A stretch of 64,000 bases of DNA from Neostethus bicornis (lineage: Eukaryota; Chordata; Actinopteri; Atheriniformes; Phallostethidae). The notes under the pieces are model-generated. The model was not told the DNA's origin and searched no databases. It was given only the letters and a program-made list of their open reading frames with translations. The position numbers and the translations under genes are program-made. This document shows positions 32,622 to 44,231 of this stretch, one piece after another. Position 1 is the first letter of the stretch. Each line of letters opens with the position of its first letter. The stretch spans positions 19,298,817 to 19,362,816 of the forward strand of contig LR738542.1 of assembly GCA_902685375.1 (NCBI GenBank). Reading direction: 5' to 3'.

Positions 32622-35600
32622 CTATGTTGAGGAGTTCTGGGAGACCAAACATCGGAGACCAGTTTCCAGCTGTTGGTTGAGGCGTTCAGTCTGGCCGTTG
32701 GATTCCAGATGATAACCAGAGGTCAAGCTGACCCTGGCGTCGATGAGTCGGCAAAACTCCCTCCAGAACCGGGACACAAACTGAGGCCCTCGGTCAGAAA
32801 CAATGTCCTTAGGGAAACCATGATATCGGAAGACGTGGTTCATCATTATCTCAGCCGTCTTTTTGGCCGAAGGCAGTCTGGACAGGGGAATAAACCTGAC
32901 CATCTTTGAAAACCTGTCAACAACAGTTAGTACAGTGTTGTTACCTTGAGAAACCGGAAGCCCTGTGACAAAGTCCATGGATATCTCAGCCCATGGGCGA
33001 GAGGGAATGGGAAGTGGTTGAAGCAGTCCCATGCGGGCCCTGGATGAGGTTTTGTTTCTGGCACAGACTGAACATGCTGCCACGTACTCCCGGACCTCCT
33101 TCTCCATGCACGGCCACCAGAATCTCCTCGAGATGCTGTACATAGTCCGCCGGACGCCTGGATGACAAGAAAGTAGTGAGGCGTGGGCCCAATGAATCAC
33201 CCTTGAGCGTAACGCTGGAGGAACAAATAGACGATTGTCCGGACATCCAGTAGGCAAAGGCGTCCCGCTGTTGGCCTGCTTGACCTCATTCTCTATCTGC
33301 CAAGTCACCGCTCCAACCACACAGGTTCGTGGAAGGATAGGCTCTGGTTCCTTGGCAACAGGCTCGGGGTCGTATAGACGAGACAGGGCATCAGGCTTGA
33401 TGTTCTTGGACCCCGGCCTGTAAGATAAAGAGAAAGAAAAGCGGTTAAAAAATAACATCCACCTGGCCTGGCGAGAATTAAGTCTCTTTGCATTGCGGAT
33501 ATACTCAAGGTTCTTATGGTCCGTCCAGACAATGAAGGGATGGGCCGCTCCCTCCAGCCAATGCCGCCACTCCTCCAGAGCCACCTTAACTGCCAGCAAC
33601 TCCCGGTTGCCAACATCATAATTGCGTTCAGCCTTAGACAGTCGCCGAGACAGGAAAGCACAGGGGTGGATTTTGCTGTCGATTTCTGAACGCTGGGAAA
33701 GGATCGCACCAATCCCCTCGTTAGAGGCATCCACTTCAACCACGAATTGGCGGCGAGGATCTGGAAGTGTGAGCACTGGAGCCGAAGAGAAGCGTTGCTT
33801 AAGAGTCTGAAATGCTGTCTCAGCATCAGGTGTCCATCTGAACAACGCTTGACGAGACGTGAGAGCATGGAGCGGAGCGGCCACGGTGCTGAAACCTCTG
33901 ATAAACCGTCTGTAGAAGTTAGCAAAGCCTAAAAACTGTTGTAGTTTCTTGCGGCTCACAGGCATTGGCCAATCCATCACAGCACTCACTTTGGCAGGAT
34001 CCATCTCTACCTTACCGGCTGACACTATAAAGCCGAGGAAGGAGATTGTCGTGGCATGAAACTCGCTTTTCTCAGCCTTGACGTAGAGGTCATTTTCCAA
34101 GAGACGCTGAAGGACCTTAGTGACATGGATTTTGTGAGACTCCAAGTCAGGGGAATAAATGAGAATGTCATCCAGGTAAACATAAACAAAGTGATCCAAG
34201 AAGTCTCTTAGGACATCGTTGATCATCGCTTGAAACACTGCAGGAGCGTTTGTGAGGCCAAAAGGCATGACCAGATATTCATAGTGACCCCTAGGGGTAT
34301 TAAATCCGGTTTTCCACTCATCCCCTTCCCTAATCCTGACCAGGTGGTATGCATTGCGTCGGTCAAGCTTGGTAAACACCTTGGCCTGCCGGAGCTGGTC
34401 AAAGACAGATGACATGAGAGGAAGGGGATATCGATTCTTTATTGTAATTTTATTGAGAGCACTGTAATCAACGCAGGGTCTGAGAGATCCATCCTTTTTC
34501 CCCACGAAGAAAAATCCCGCTCCTGCTGCAGAGGAGGACGGACGTATAAGACCCGCTGCGAGAGATGTGTCGATGTAATCGTTCAGTGCGTCTCGTTCAG
34601 GAGCGGAGATTGAGAAAAGACGCCCCTTTGGAATGGTGGAACCTGGAACCAGATCTATAGAACAGTCATATGGGCGATGAGGTGGAAGACTTAGAGCTTT
34701 GGACTTACTAAAAACTTCTCCCAGATGGTGGTAGCAGACTGGCACCGTACTCAGGTCTGCGGTTCTTGGACCTGAAGTGGGATGAGCAGAGACTGGATTA
34801 CTAACAGTAATGCATTGTTTCAGGTTAGTGAGGCAATTATGCTGTTTCTCACAATCTGGCCCCCATCTCAAAACCATTCCTGTATTCCAGTCTATCTGGG
34901 GATTATGCTTGCACAACCACGGGTATCCCAGAATCAGAGTCTTAGACGGACATCTGAACAAGTAAAAGTTCATCAATTCTTTGTGTTTCTCAATGGAAAC
35001 CAGAAGAGGTTCAGAGACGTGAGTTATGTTAAACAGTCCTTTCCCATCGAGAGCTCTGGCCTGGATGGGTTTTCTTAGCAGTTTTGTACACAGTCCCAAA
35101 CTGTTAGCTAACTCCCAAGACATCAAACTCTCATCAGCGCCAGAATCTATGAGTGCTGGTAGTTCTATGGTGTTGTCGTGGTGAGTTATCTCTACAGACG
35201 TGAAGCTCCGTGTGGAATGAGCAGTAGTGGAAAACTGACTCACCGTTGTAGATTTCTTCATCGGACAGGAGGAAACAAGGTGATTCCGCTCCCCACAGTA
35301 GTAACACCGACCTTCCCGCCGGCGCAATCTCCGTTCCTCAGTGGACAGTCGCGCCCGACCCACCTGCATGGGTTCAGTTTCATCCTCCCTGGGTGAACGG
35401 CGATGTGGGTTGAATTGAGAATGGTGGACTCCTTGTTCAGCTGAGGTGTGAGACAACTCCACATCAGTAGATCTATAATGCTGTTGGCGAGACAGCTGGC
35501 GTCCCCGGTTATCTGTACGTATCGCGAGTGTGATGAGAGAATCCAGGTCCGGTGGTAGATCCAGCGGCACCAACAGCTCCTGAATGTGCCGAGCCAGTCC

Positions 35601-35696
35601 CTTCAGGAAGGTATCATACAAGGCAGTGGGACCCCACCCGCTCTCCGCCGCCAACGTGCGGAAACGAATGCCGTAATCACAAACCGTTTCCTTGCC
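32622..35696 (-). pseudogene. Chromovirus Gag C-terminus and Pol, ending at an in-frame TAG
   Basis: An open frame of about 1010 residues, counted from the TTG codon at 35652-35654; the frame is open back to the duplication at 35697. CCHC knuckle CYYCGERNHLVSSC at 117-130; protease IDSGADESL near 169-177; reverse transcriptase about 380-560 with MPFGLTNAPAVFQ and YLDD at 493-496; RNase H with Asp642, Glu685 and Asp712; integrase zinc site with C861 and C864; integrase core with Asp894, Asp954 and Glu990, a D-35-E spacing. Odd points are LDRRNAYHLVRI where Leu is usual after the Asp, and HLESNGQTE where Pro is usual after His. The frame stops at TAG 32622-32624, where the family has Trp. Confidence 0.92.
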
Positions 35697-35706
35697 TTGT
35701 CTTGTC
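35697..35706 (-). other. 5-bp tandem duplication causing a gag frameshift
   Basis: On the plus strand, TTGTC occurs twice in a row. Sequence before this point reads as Gag in one frame (through SREKGREITGIRQ on the sense strand), and sequence after it reads as Gag in another (GKETVCDYGIRF). Counting one copy only would bring the two frames together, so the duplication is the likely lesion. Confidence 0.75.
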
Positions 35707-36220
35707 TTATCCCGGTGATTTCTCGACCCTTCTCCCGGCTGGTGGACACCGGATCAAAGGTGTTCTGCAGGGCGGTTTTGAAAGCAGCAAGTGATGAGCA
35801 GAGTGGAGAATCGCGAGCCCACTCCGTCATGGCCTAAGAACGAGCTCTTCCTGATAGGTAGGAGATCATGAAGGCAATCTTGGCTCTGTCAGATCCCAGG
35901 CCATGAGGAGAGTGTTCAAAATGTATTGAACAAGCTGTTAAGAACTCCTGGCAAGATCCCGGCTCTCCAGAGTAGCTCACAGGAGGAGCGATCTTATCCT
36001 CAACATTCCTGGTAGACATGGTGAGAGGATGAGCTGGTGCTGCTGAGGAGAGACCCGGTGGAATGGGATTCCATAGCTGACCTGAAGGAAGATTCTGGAC
36101 GTGAGAGGAAATCTGGACCATATGGGATGCCAGGTTCTTCTGGTAATCCTCCTGCTGCGCAAGGCGGGCTTCCAGGTTTTGCAAAACAGCAGCCAGTTGC
36201 TTGTTCTCTGCTGAGTCCAT
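35707..36220 (-). pseudogene. Chromovirus Gag N-terminal part with internal TAG
   Basis: Starts MDSAENKQLAAVLQNLEARL at 36220, 16 bases after the 5' LTR. A predicted helix is followed by a Pro-rich linker and the start of the retrotransposon gag fold (SYSGEPGSCQEFLTACSIHF). TAG at 35834-35836 interrupts SGRARS/AMTEWA where related Gags usually have an aromatic residue. The frame then stays open to the 5-bp duplication. Gag of these elements forms the cytoplasmic particle that packages the RNA. Confidence 0.85.
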
Positions 36221-36224
36221 GATG

Positions 36225-36234
36225 GTCAGAGTGT
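36225..36234 (-). promoter_or_regulatory. Candidate self-priming primer-binding site
   Basis: The sense leader begins TTACACTCTGACC right after the 5' LTR. No tRNA-type TGG start is present. Its ACACTCTGAC is exactly complementary to the sense-strand LTR sequence GTCAGAGTGT at 36324-36333. Self-priming from the 5' end of the transcript is the mechanism known for Tf1 and proposed for sushi-type elements. Confidence 0.65.
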
Positions 36235-36236
36235 AA

Positions 36237-36517
36237 TGTCAGGAACCAACAATAAGTAGGACTCAGATGCAGAGATCTTTACAAAGGTTTAATCCAACAG
36301 ACCGATCATGAACATAATCCAAAACACTCTGACACAGGACAAGGGGAGGCAAGGACTATTTAACACAGAAGGAAGGGGATCTCAGGTGGAAACAATGAGG
36401 GACAATTAGACATACACAGCTGTGGGAAAAACACTAGGGCAGCAAGTAACAAACATGAAACAAGAGGAAAGTTCGTTTTCAAAATAAAACAGGAAGTGCA
36501 AAACACAAGACATTACA
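36237..36517 (-). repeat. Chromovirus 5' LTR
   Basis: 281 bp, three differences from the 3' LTR. On the sense strand it starts TGTAATG and ends CCTGACA. It contains a TAAATAG box, a predicted transcript start 30 bp later and an ATTAAA poly(A)-type signal before the 3' end of the LTR. Confidence 0.93.
36324..36363 (-). promoter_or_regulatory. Predicted LTR promoter: TATA-like box and transcript start
   Basis: On the sense strand TAAATAG (about 36356-36362) lies 30 bp before GTCAGAGTGT (36333 downward), the segment complementary to the primer-binding site. If the RNA starts at 36333, U3 is 184 bp and R plus U5 about 97 bp. The start is inferred from complementarity and spacing. Confidence 0.55.
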
Positions 36518-36985
36518 CTAACTCATTCCCCAGTCAGCTGTGAGACATAGTCTCTCCAGCGGGTCCGGGGTCTGCCCCTTGTTCTCCTCCTGGTGGGACG
36601 TGACCAAAACACCTCACCCGTGAGGCGCTCGGGGGGCATCCTGACCAGATGCCCGAACCACCACATCTGACTCCTCTCGACCTGAAGAAGGAGCAGCTTG
36701 ACACCGAGCTCCTCCCGGATGGCAGGGCTCCTCACCCAATCTCTGAGTGAGAGCCCAGCCACCCTGCAGAGGAAGCTCATTTTGGCCGCTTGCACCCGCG
36801 ATCTCATTCTCTCGGTCACCACCCACAGCTGGTGACCATAGGTGAGGGTTGGAACGTAGATCGACTTGTAAATCGAGAGCTTTGCTTTTCGGCTCAGCTC
36901 TCTCTTTACCACGACGGACCGATGCAGCATCCTAGTTATTGCTGATGCCGCACCGATCCGCCTGTCGATCTCCCGCTCCACCTTC
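36518..36985 (-). pseudogene. LINE reverse transcriptase C-terminal fragment, interrupted by the chromovirus
   Basis: The minus-strand reading is open for about 152 residues: REIDRRIGAASAITRMLHRS, VVVKRELSRKAKLSIYKSIY, VPTLTYGHQLWVV, SQMWWFGHLVRMPPERL and RTRGRPRTRWRDYVSQL. This is the conserved C-terminal part of a very abundant fish non-LTR retrotransposon; I do not assign the clade. It breaks off at the CTAAC duplication and resumes at 31630 leftward. The 5' truncation lies near 36985. Confidence 0.82.
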
Positions 36986-36989
36986 CAGG

Positions 36990-39900
36990 GGCCTTAATCC
37001 AAAGCATGCACATTTAAGCTCAGCTTCATGCTGTAGTTTCACATAAAACTTTCCATTGAACAGTGGTTACATTCAGCATCAGCTGCTGTAATGTACTCAA
37101 ATGACAATGTGACAAAACCCCAAAGCTTAGCAGAACACATACTTCTTCTTTTCCTGATCTTATACTTGTGCCGTTTTAGTGTAGTCCCTGAGTTTCTGCT
37201 TTGGGAGGTAAAATTTCTACAAGAAACCTGGCATGTTTCCACATGCTGTCAGCACATGACAAGCAGCGGATGCCTTCGTGGCTGTTTTTTAAGTGTTTGT
37301 ATGGTGGTGTGCCAGCTAGCATCTGCTGCTTGGCGCAGGTACTGCTAGCTTCTTTTCCTCCTTTCATCAACTAGATGTTCTCAGTCTTATACTTGTCGTG
37401 ACTGTTAGGATTGAATGGTGCTAAAAAATACAACATAAAAATAAAATATGAAAGTCTGTTTTACGACTTTTTTTTTCAGGATGTTAGATGTTTTAGGATG
37501 TTTCATCCTACTTTTCAAATCAACCATGTCCTCAAACACATCTCGTAATAGTAATTATGCTTCAACCAGCAACTTTTTTATTTTAAGCTTATTTCACACA
37601 GAAAAATCAGTGCATTTTGATAATGCAACGGGTATGGCCAGTGTCATAACAATCCGTTCAACACATATCAAAAGTAATTTTGGGCCTTCTTGTCAGTCTA
37701 TGTGATGAAATACTTCCATCTAACATGTCTGCATGAAATTAATTTCAAATGTACATGACTTCACACACTCTGAACAGAGAATCTTTGTTTTCTTTTTAGC
37801 CTCAAGATATCTGATGAGACTTTCAGAGCATATGTGTGGGGGTGTACACTCCCACATGCCAATGTACCTACCTTCTTTTTTGGATGTGTGTTGGTGTGTT
37901 TGATGCCTGCGCTGCTATTGATGTTGTATGTCAGGCATTTGTTCATGCTTTAATAAGTAAAATATTTGAAAAATTCACAGATTTGAAATTAAATATGTGA
38001 AGGATTTCATTTGTGTGTGTGTGGTTTGTAACCATGACTACAACTAGAGTTTTCTCATGTGGATTTAAAAAAATCTGAACAACGAAACCTGGAAAGTGTA
38101 GATGAAAGTAAACTCACATTTGTAAAAAAAACACTCACATTTTTAAATGGGATTTTTTACTTACTATAAAGTTTTCTGTGATGAACATCTCAATAGTTTC
38201 TATTGTTTTTCTCTTCCAGAGCACGTAACATCCAATCATGTTCTCATTTTTCATCACTATCTCCAACCGCACAACATTCAGCCTTGGTTTGCATGCGTGC
38301 TGCATCGCACTATTCTACTTCATTCTACTGATTCTTTCCTCTCTGATTTGAAGTCAAACCTTCTAGATATATTTCACAACCATTTCGATTCGGCAGATCT
38401 GGCGAGACATTCAAAAGTATTTTGTGGTTTCACTCACTTCACAGAAATCAAAATCAAATTGTTTTTAACTTGTTAAATATGAACAGTTGTTTTCTGGGAG
38501 TATTTCAGTGATTGTGATGTGTTGACGTGCACAGCTGGAATATGGCATAAAATTAATGTCCGGTTTAAAGTGATGTGTCAGGTTTAGTTGTATCAATTTC
38601 TAATGTGTAAAGGCATAATTTGCTGAGAATTTGACATGTAGATGTTTTTGCATTTGTGATTCCATGAACGTTTTTGTCCTGATGCTTTGTTACTTTTTCC
38701 TTCACCCATATTCAGCCATTTCTCAAATAACTCAAACAGAAATTCTCTGCAATGTTCCTATGACGACCAATCTTTGCCCATACAGGCCAAGATCTGCCTC
38801 CCGCTACTAGGTATGAATGCCCCACATGCTGATGAGACACAGGGCCAAATACTTTCCAGGACCCCTGCCAGAAATTCAAAAAGGCTAGGCACTTTGAGCG
38901 ACAACGGAAGTCCAACCTCATTTTAAGAACTAGGTTTAAAATCTCAAATGTGCATCCTGATGTTTGGGTGATTTTGTCTAAGATTCTTTGCTCAGCTCAA
39001 CCAAACCATTCTTATGTTCTCTTTCCTAAAAAAACAAATTTAAGAACTAAATTGTCAAAAACTCAACCAATTAAAGACAACCACAAACCAATTTAATATT
39101 TATTGTGTTAGGTTAAAAAAATTGGCACCTCTTCCCATCAGTCAGTTCTAGGGAGAAACTGTTTTTTTTTTTTTTTTTTTTTTACTTTTTGAGTGAGATA
39201 TCATGTGGAAGTTCCAAAGCACATATTGTAATGTTTTAGTGATTGTCCAGTAAGTTTGCATGTCTAGGAAAGGGGAAGGCATACCTTTTACCCTGTAAAG
39301 TTAGCTATTTTACCCAGGATGATGAGAAAACAATACATTTACAATAGATTTACATTTTCAATCCAGGAAATTTATTTAATTTTTTATATCATATATCCAA
39401 ATGATGGAGCACGGGGAGAGTTATAATATGTCCAGCTTTTTTAAAAATAAAACTAATATTGTTTCTTTTCTATTAAATGAATTAGTACAAAATGTTTTTA
39501 AAATATTTGATTTAAACAACATCTTTCTAGTTTAAAACGGTGGCTGCAGTTATGCATATTCAATAAAAAAGAAATCAAATTTTTCTTTCAAAAGAGGGAT
39601 GTGTGCAGAGTTGTTCATTCCAGTACACACAACTTTCATTTGCACATACAAGCATGAGAAGTCCTGTGAGAGAACGCTGAAACCTCTGACCTGAATCCAG
39701 TTCTGTGCATATACCTGAAGAGCAATGGGGATGGTGGTTCGCGGGCACAACACAAAGCATCACAATTACAGAGTACATAAAAATCCATTCTGCTAAATAA
39801 TCTTAAGTACTAGGATTTTTTTTCTCTTCATTTGATTAAAGCTGAGGGACATGCCTCAATGAATCCCAGAAACAGCGGGCATACAACAGAAGAAAAATAG

Positions 39901-40312
39901 TAATGTAATTAGAATGCGTACATTCTCCTGACTTAGCCTCGCTTCTTTTCCCCCGGTCAGCCTATTTCACCCATCAGAGTTACTTCAGGGATAAAACATG
40001 TCCTTTCTCAAGGTGACAGTGTCCCCTCCTTAGCCATGTTTGCTGCAGTCATTATAACTTACAACATTAACAATGGTGATGTTAGCCCCCCTCCTACCCT
40101 CAGCACCCAAAAAAAAAACTACAATCAGATGTAAAAGAGAGCAAGGCCCTCCTTATACATTAATTACAATAATTTTATTACATAAAAGGAATAAGTGCAA
40201 TGAGCTCAGGGGTATTAGTTATGTTTATATCTACTAATGACTTTAATAGAATTTTTATCTTATTTGTTGGAGATTGGAGCCTGTAGTTGTTTTTTTCCTT
40301 ACTATTTTTTGT
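36990..40312. other. AT-rich non-coding DNA
   Basis: No supported gene. The ORF at 38147-38476 (109 codons) has no recognisable domain. A 22-base T run is at 39162-39183. Confidence 0.45.
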
Positions 40313-40668
40313 CTTCTGAACTGCTCATCCCTAATGAAGTCACAGAGGGTGCTGGAGCCTTTCCCGGCTAATTAAAAACAAGAGGCAGGGTACACCCCAA
40401 ACAGTCTGTCGCGGGGCCACACACACACAACCATCAACACATACTCATTCCCAGGGGCTATTTCATAGTGGCCAATCAACCTGACATGCTTGTTTTTGGA
40501 GCCTAGGAGGAAATCAGAGTATCCGTAGGAAACCCATGCATACACATTGAGAACATGCAAACTCAACACAGAAAGACCAGTGTTTTAAGGCTTGTCCCAG
40601 CCGGGACTCGAGCCCCAACCTTCTTGCTGTAAGGCCACTGTCCTAACTACTGCGCCACCTTGCCATCC
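40313..40668 (-). repeat. Teleost tRNA-head-like SINE, copy 7
   Basis: Full length, minus strand: the sense head is GGTGGCGCAGTAGTTAGGAC with B-box-like GGGGCTCGAGTCCCGGC, then GAGTTTGCATGTTCTC, AAGCATGTCAGGTTGATTGG, GGGTGTACCCTGCCTC and the tail GATGAGCAGTTCAGAAGAC. Among the better-preserved copies. Confidence 0.8.
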
Positions 40669-41560
40669 CTCCTTACGCTGTAAGAGAGGAAAAAAGCAAT
40701 AGTGTAATCTTGCTATGTGAATTGAATTAATGGCTTAAAATCACCCATATTTTTCAAATTTTATTGATCAATGATGAGGTTCCTTCTTTAAACACGACAT
40801 CATGACTGTGTAAATGTATCTGTGAAATTAGATAATGAAGTAAGTGATGGTGAAGCCAGGCAGAAAGATAAAATAAATATAAAGTGGAGTGTGAAGTTTA
40901 ACCTTGAATTTAGATAATGGCAAAGTTTTAAAAGTCCAATTTACCTTTACTCCAAGCAGAGGATTAAATGACTCTAAGGTGGAATCGATTACAATATGGC
41001 ACCATGACATCTGTAATTTGTAAAACACGATGTCACGGTGAACTGAGTCAAAGGGTTAACAGCAGAATTGCATTTTCTTTCAAATGTCACCACAGTCACT
41101 CAGGTATAGGATAAATAATGCATGATAAAACTGCTAATGCCAACAATATTTAAAAAACAAATTGCTTGGGGGAAAAATCTGTTTTGTGGCAGTTTTTAAA
41201 TGTCAAAGTGCCGATGGTTATTTATAACTCAGACTTTAAATGCATAACATATTGTTTTACAGCCTCACAGGTTAAAAGGCAACCTGACATTACAACACAA
41301 TTTACTTGGATCAAACTACTAATTATTGTATAAATACTTTTTTTTGTTTTTTTGCATTCTGTAAGGCATAAAATAATTCTAATTAAAATAACTTTAATTA
41401 TATACTGCATACATATATGATTGGGGCATATAATTTAATGTATTTAGTAGGGCTGGGATTCATTTAAAAAATGATTTATGGATGTTTTGGAGTGAATTAA
41501 TCAAAATTAGTTGTATTTTGATTAGAGACAATCTGGATCTTTTTTGGTAGTGTGATGATT
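40669..41560. other. Non-coding DNA, nothing recognised
   Basis: AT-rich with short chance ORFs only. Confidence 0.45.
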
Positions 41561-41565
41561 AGCTA

Positions 41566-41765
41566 TTGTTTTTATTTTTTTATTTTTACATACTTTTTGA
41601 TCCCTCACCGGGGAAATTTGTGTGCTGCACTACTTCTCCACAGCAGTCTGCCACGACGGTGCCAATGGTGGGAGAAACGGGGGTTAGGTGTCTTCTCCAA
41701 GGTCCCTAGACGTGAACTCAGTGGGAATCGAACTCACTAACTTCCGGTTAACTTCCGGTCTACAG
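41566..41765 (-). repeat. tRNA-derived SINE, different family, minus strand
   Basis: The sense strand (minus) has a B-box match, GAGTTCGATTCCCACTG, near its 5' end. Its 3' end, CAAATTTCCCCGGTGAGGGA with a following TCAAAAAGT and A-rich tail, resembles the 3' tails of fish LINE-mobilised SINEs. Internal sequence differs from the abundant family above. Confidence 0.5.
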
Positions 41766-41769
41766 GAAA

Positions 41770-42611
41770 ACACACTGTATTGTTAAAAATGAACTTGTTT
41801 ATCTTAGACTAATTTTGTTGTTGTTTTTTTTTTGTTCCATTTACTTGTTGAGACATCTGTGTTTTGATATTGTGCTACAAAGATAAATTGAACTATTTTA
41901 TTTCAAGATGTGACATAACAAAGAACATTTTTAAGTCTGATTGATGATTGAATCATTATATCAATGTTTGAATCAATAAATGCTTTCGGATGAGTCTATT
42001 GCTACGAAGACTAATAAACGAGTGCAGAAAATAAAGCGTAAAGTTTTTAGAAAAGTGAATATTCTGATAAAAAAATGCAAAACTACTGCTTGAATGCACA
42101 AATATAAATATGTTCTGATATTTGTTTTGTCTTTGTTGTGTTTTACCTCCACTGGAATTTACCTTAAAGTTTCTTTTTAGTGAAGCTGTTCAGCATTGGT
42201 TTAATGTATTTTTGTAAGCCTGTTGGATCCAGGTTGTCTGCAGTTCTTTTGCCCTGTTGTTTCCTGTTTGCTTTCCGCATGTCTGTTTACTCCACGCTAT
42301 GCGTAGCCTCTTGGGATTTCTGATTCTCTGCACCTGAGCCTCATCATCCTCCCAGCAGTCTATCCAGCCAAGCCTGCTCTTCACACTTCATCAGTTTGTC
42401 AATTTACTTAGATTGTAGCAGCAGGCCAAAGTTTAGTTTGTTCTTTGCCAACATTAGCTGTTCTGTAATAACTAGTGATAGTTGCTGGAAACCTTGTAAA
42501 GCACTGAAACTTTCCAACAAAGGAATTCTTTCCTAATAGGTTTATTGGGACAGAAACCTCGTTGTTAAGATAGCGCAAGACACTTTAGTGTAATCTGTAG
42601 CATTCTGCATG
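41770..42611. other. Non-coding DNA, nothing recognised
   Basis: No ORF, RNA or repeat could be supported up to the Tc1 insertion. Confidence 0.45.
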
Positions 42612-42613
42612 TA

Positions 42614-42837
42614 CAGTGGTGGTCAAAAGTTTACATACACTTGTAAAGAACATAATGTCATGGCTGTCTTGAGTTTCCAGTTATTTCAACAACTCTGATT
42701 TTTCTCTGATATAGTGATTGGAACAGATCCTTCTTTGTCACAAAAAACATTCATGAAGTTTGATTCTTTTATGACTTTATTATGGGTAAACTGAAAATGT
42801 GACGAAATCAGCTGGGTCAAAAATATACATACAGCAA
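42614..42837. repeat. Tc1 left terminal inverted repeat
   Basis: 224 bp, the inverse of 44008-44231. The outer end is CAGTGGTGGTC; the inner end is ACATACAGCAA. Confidence 0.92.
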
Positions 42838-42839
42838 TG

Positions 42840-43843
42840 CTAATATTTGGTTACATGTCCTTTGGCCATTTTTACTTCAATTAGGCGCTTTTGGTAGCCA
42901 TCCACAAGCTTCTGGCAAGTTTCTGGTTGAATCTTTGACCACTCCTCTTGACAGAATTGGTGCAGTTCAGTTAAATTTGTTGGCTTTCTGACATGGACTT
43001 GTTTCTTCAGCATTATCCACATGTTCCCAATGGGATTTAAGTCAGGACTTTGGGAAGGCCATTCTAAAACCTTAATTCTAGCCTGATTTAGCCATTCCAT
43101 TACCACTTTTGATGTGTGTTTGGGGTCATTGTCCTGTTGGAACACCCAACTGCGCCCAAGACCCAACCTTTGGGCTGATGACTTTAGGTTTTCTTGAAGA
43201 ATTTGAAGGTAATCCTCCTTCTTCATTGTCCCATTGACTCTCTGTAAAGCACCAGTTCCATTGGCAGCAAAACAGGCCCACCGTGCTTGATGGTAGGCAT
43301 GGTGTTCTTGGGGTTAAAGGCCTCACATTTTCTCCTCCAAACATATTGCTGGGCATTGTGGCCAAACAGCTCAATTTTTGTTTCATCTGACCACAGAACG
43401 TTCCTCCAGAAGGTCTTATCTTTGTCCATGTGATCAGCAGCAAACTTTAGTCGAGCCTTAAGGTGCCGCTTTTGGAGCAAGGGCTTCCTTCTTGCACGGC
43501 AACCTCTCAGTTCATGGCGATGCAAAACACGCTTGACTGTGGACACTGACACCTGTGTTCCAGCAGCTTCTAATTCTTGGCAGATCTGCTTTTTGGTGCT
43601 CCTGGGTTGACTCTTCACCCTCCTGACCAGTTTTCTCTCAGCAGCAGGTGACAGCTTGCGTTTTCTTCCTGATCGTGGCAGTGACAAAACAGTGCCATGC
43701 ACTTTATACTTACAAACAATTGTTTGCACTGTTGCTCTTGGAACCTGCAGCTGCTTTGAAATGGCTCCAAGTGACTTTCCTGACTTGTTCAAGTCAATGA
43801 TTCTCTTTTTCAAATCTGTGCTGAGCTCCTTTGACTTTCCCAT
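42840..43843 (-). pseudogene. Tc1-like transposase, frameshifted and missing a catalytic residue
   Basis: Starts MGKSKELSTDLKKRIIDLNK at 43843. The N-terminal paired-type helix-turn-helix DNA-binding half is intact, with GRKRKLSPAAERKL between its two subdomains. First catalytic Asp is in LWSDETKIELFG (residue 153). After MPTIKHGG the frame breaks near 43276-43284: about 20 bases that encode the usual GSIMLWG segment are absent, between two short GG-rich repeats. Reading resumes in another frame from 43226, with the second Asp in QQDNDPKHTS. The third catalytic position, normally Glu in PIEN, is Gly in SPDLNPIGNMW (codon at 43026-43028). It ends GHVTKY with TAG at 42840-42842. Two independent defects make this copy inactive. 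Confidence 0.93.
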
Positions 43844-44007
43844 TGTAGCGTTTGTGGGTGTTTTTATCCAATGAGCCCTTTTTAAATGGCCTCAGAGAAG
43901 TCACCAGCTGTAGTCACTCATAATCACTCACAAGAAGTTAAGAGGTCATGCTATGATGCTCATGTCATTGACACAACTTTCTAAGTCTCCAAAATTGCTC
44001 ATTCATG

Positions 44008-44231
44008 TTGCTGTATGTATATTTTTGACCCAGCTGATTTTGTCACATTTTCAGTTTACCCATAATAAAGTCATAAAAGAATCAAACTTCATGAATGTTT
44101 TTTGTGACAAAGAAGGATCTGTTCCAATCACTATATCAGAGAAAAATCAGAGTTGTTGAAATAACTGGAAACTCAAGACAGCTATGACATTATGTTCTTT
44201 ACAAGTGTATGTAAACTTTTGACCAACACTG
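44008..44231. repeat. Tc1 right terminal inverted repeat
   Basis: 224 bp. The outer end on the plus strand is TTTTGACCAACACTG followed by TA. Confidence 0.92.

Larger units (their letters stand above)
31631..36517 (-). mobile_element. Sushi-like Ty3/gypsy chromovirus LTR retrotransposon
   Basis: A 4887-bp element in minus orientation with 281-bp LTRs (31631-31911 and 36237-36517) that differ at three positions. Its TG...CA ends are flanked by CTAAC at 31626-31630 and 36518-36522. Sense-strand order is gag, CCHC knuckle, protease, reverse transcriptase, RNase H, integrase, chromodomain, as in fish sushi-type chromoviruses. About 1 percent LTR divergence means a fairly recent insertion. Two TAG codons and one 5-bp duplication break the frame, so this copy is not autonomous as read. 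Confidence 0.94.

Noticed and set aside
36523..36981. 152-codon minus-strand ORF as an intact gene
   Set aside because: It is the C-terminal end of a LINE reverse transcriptase, truncated at the 5' side and cut by the chromovirus target site.
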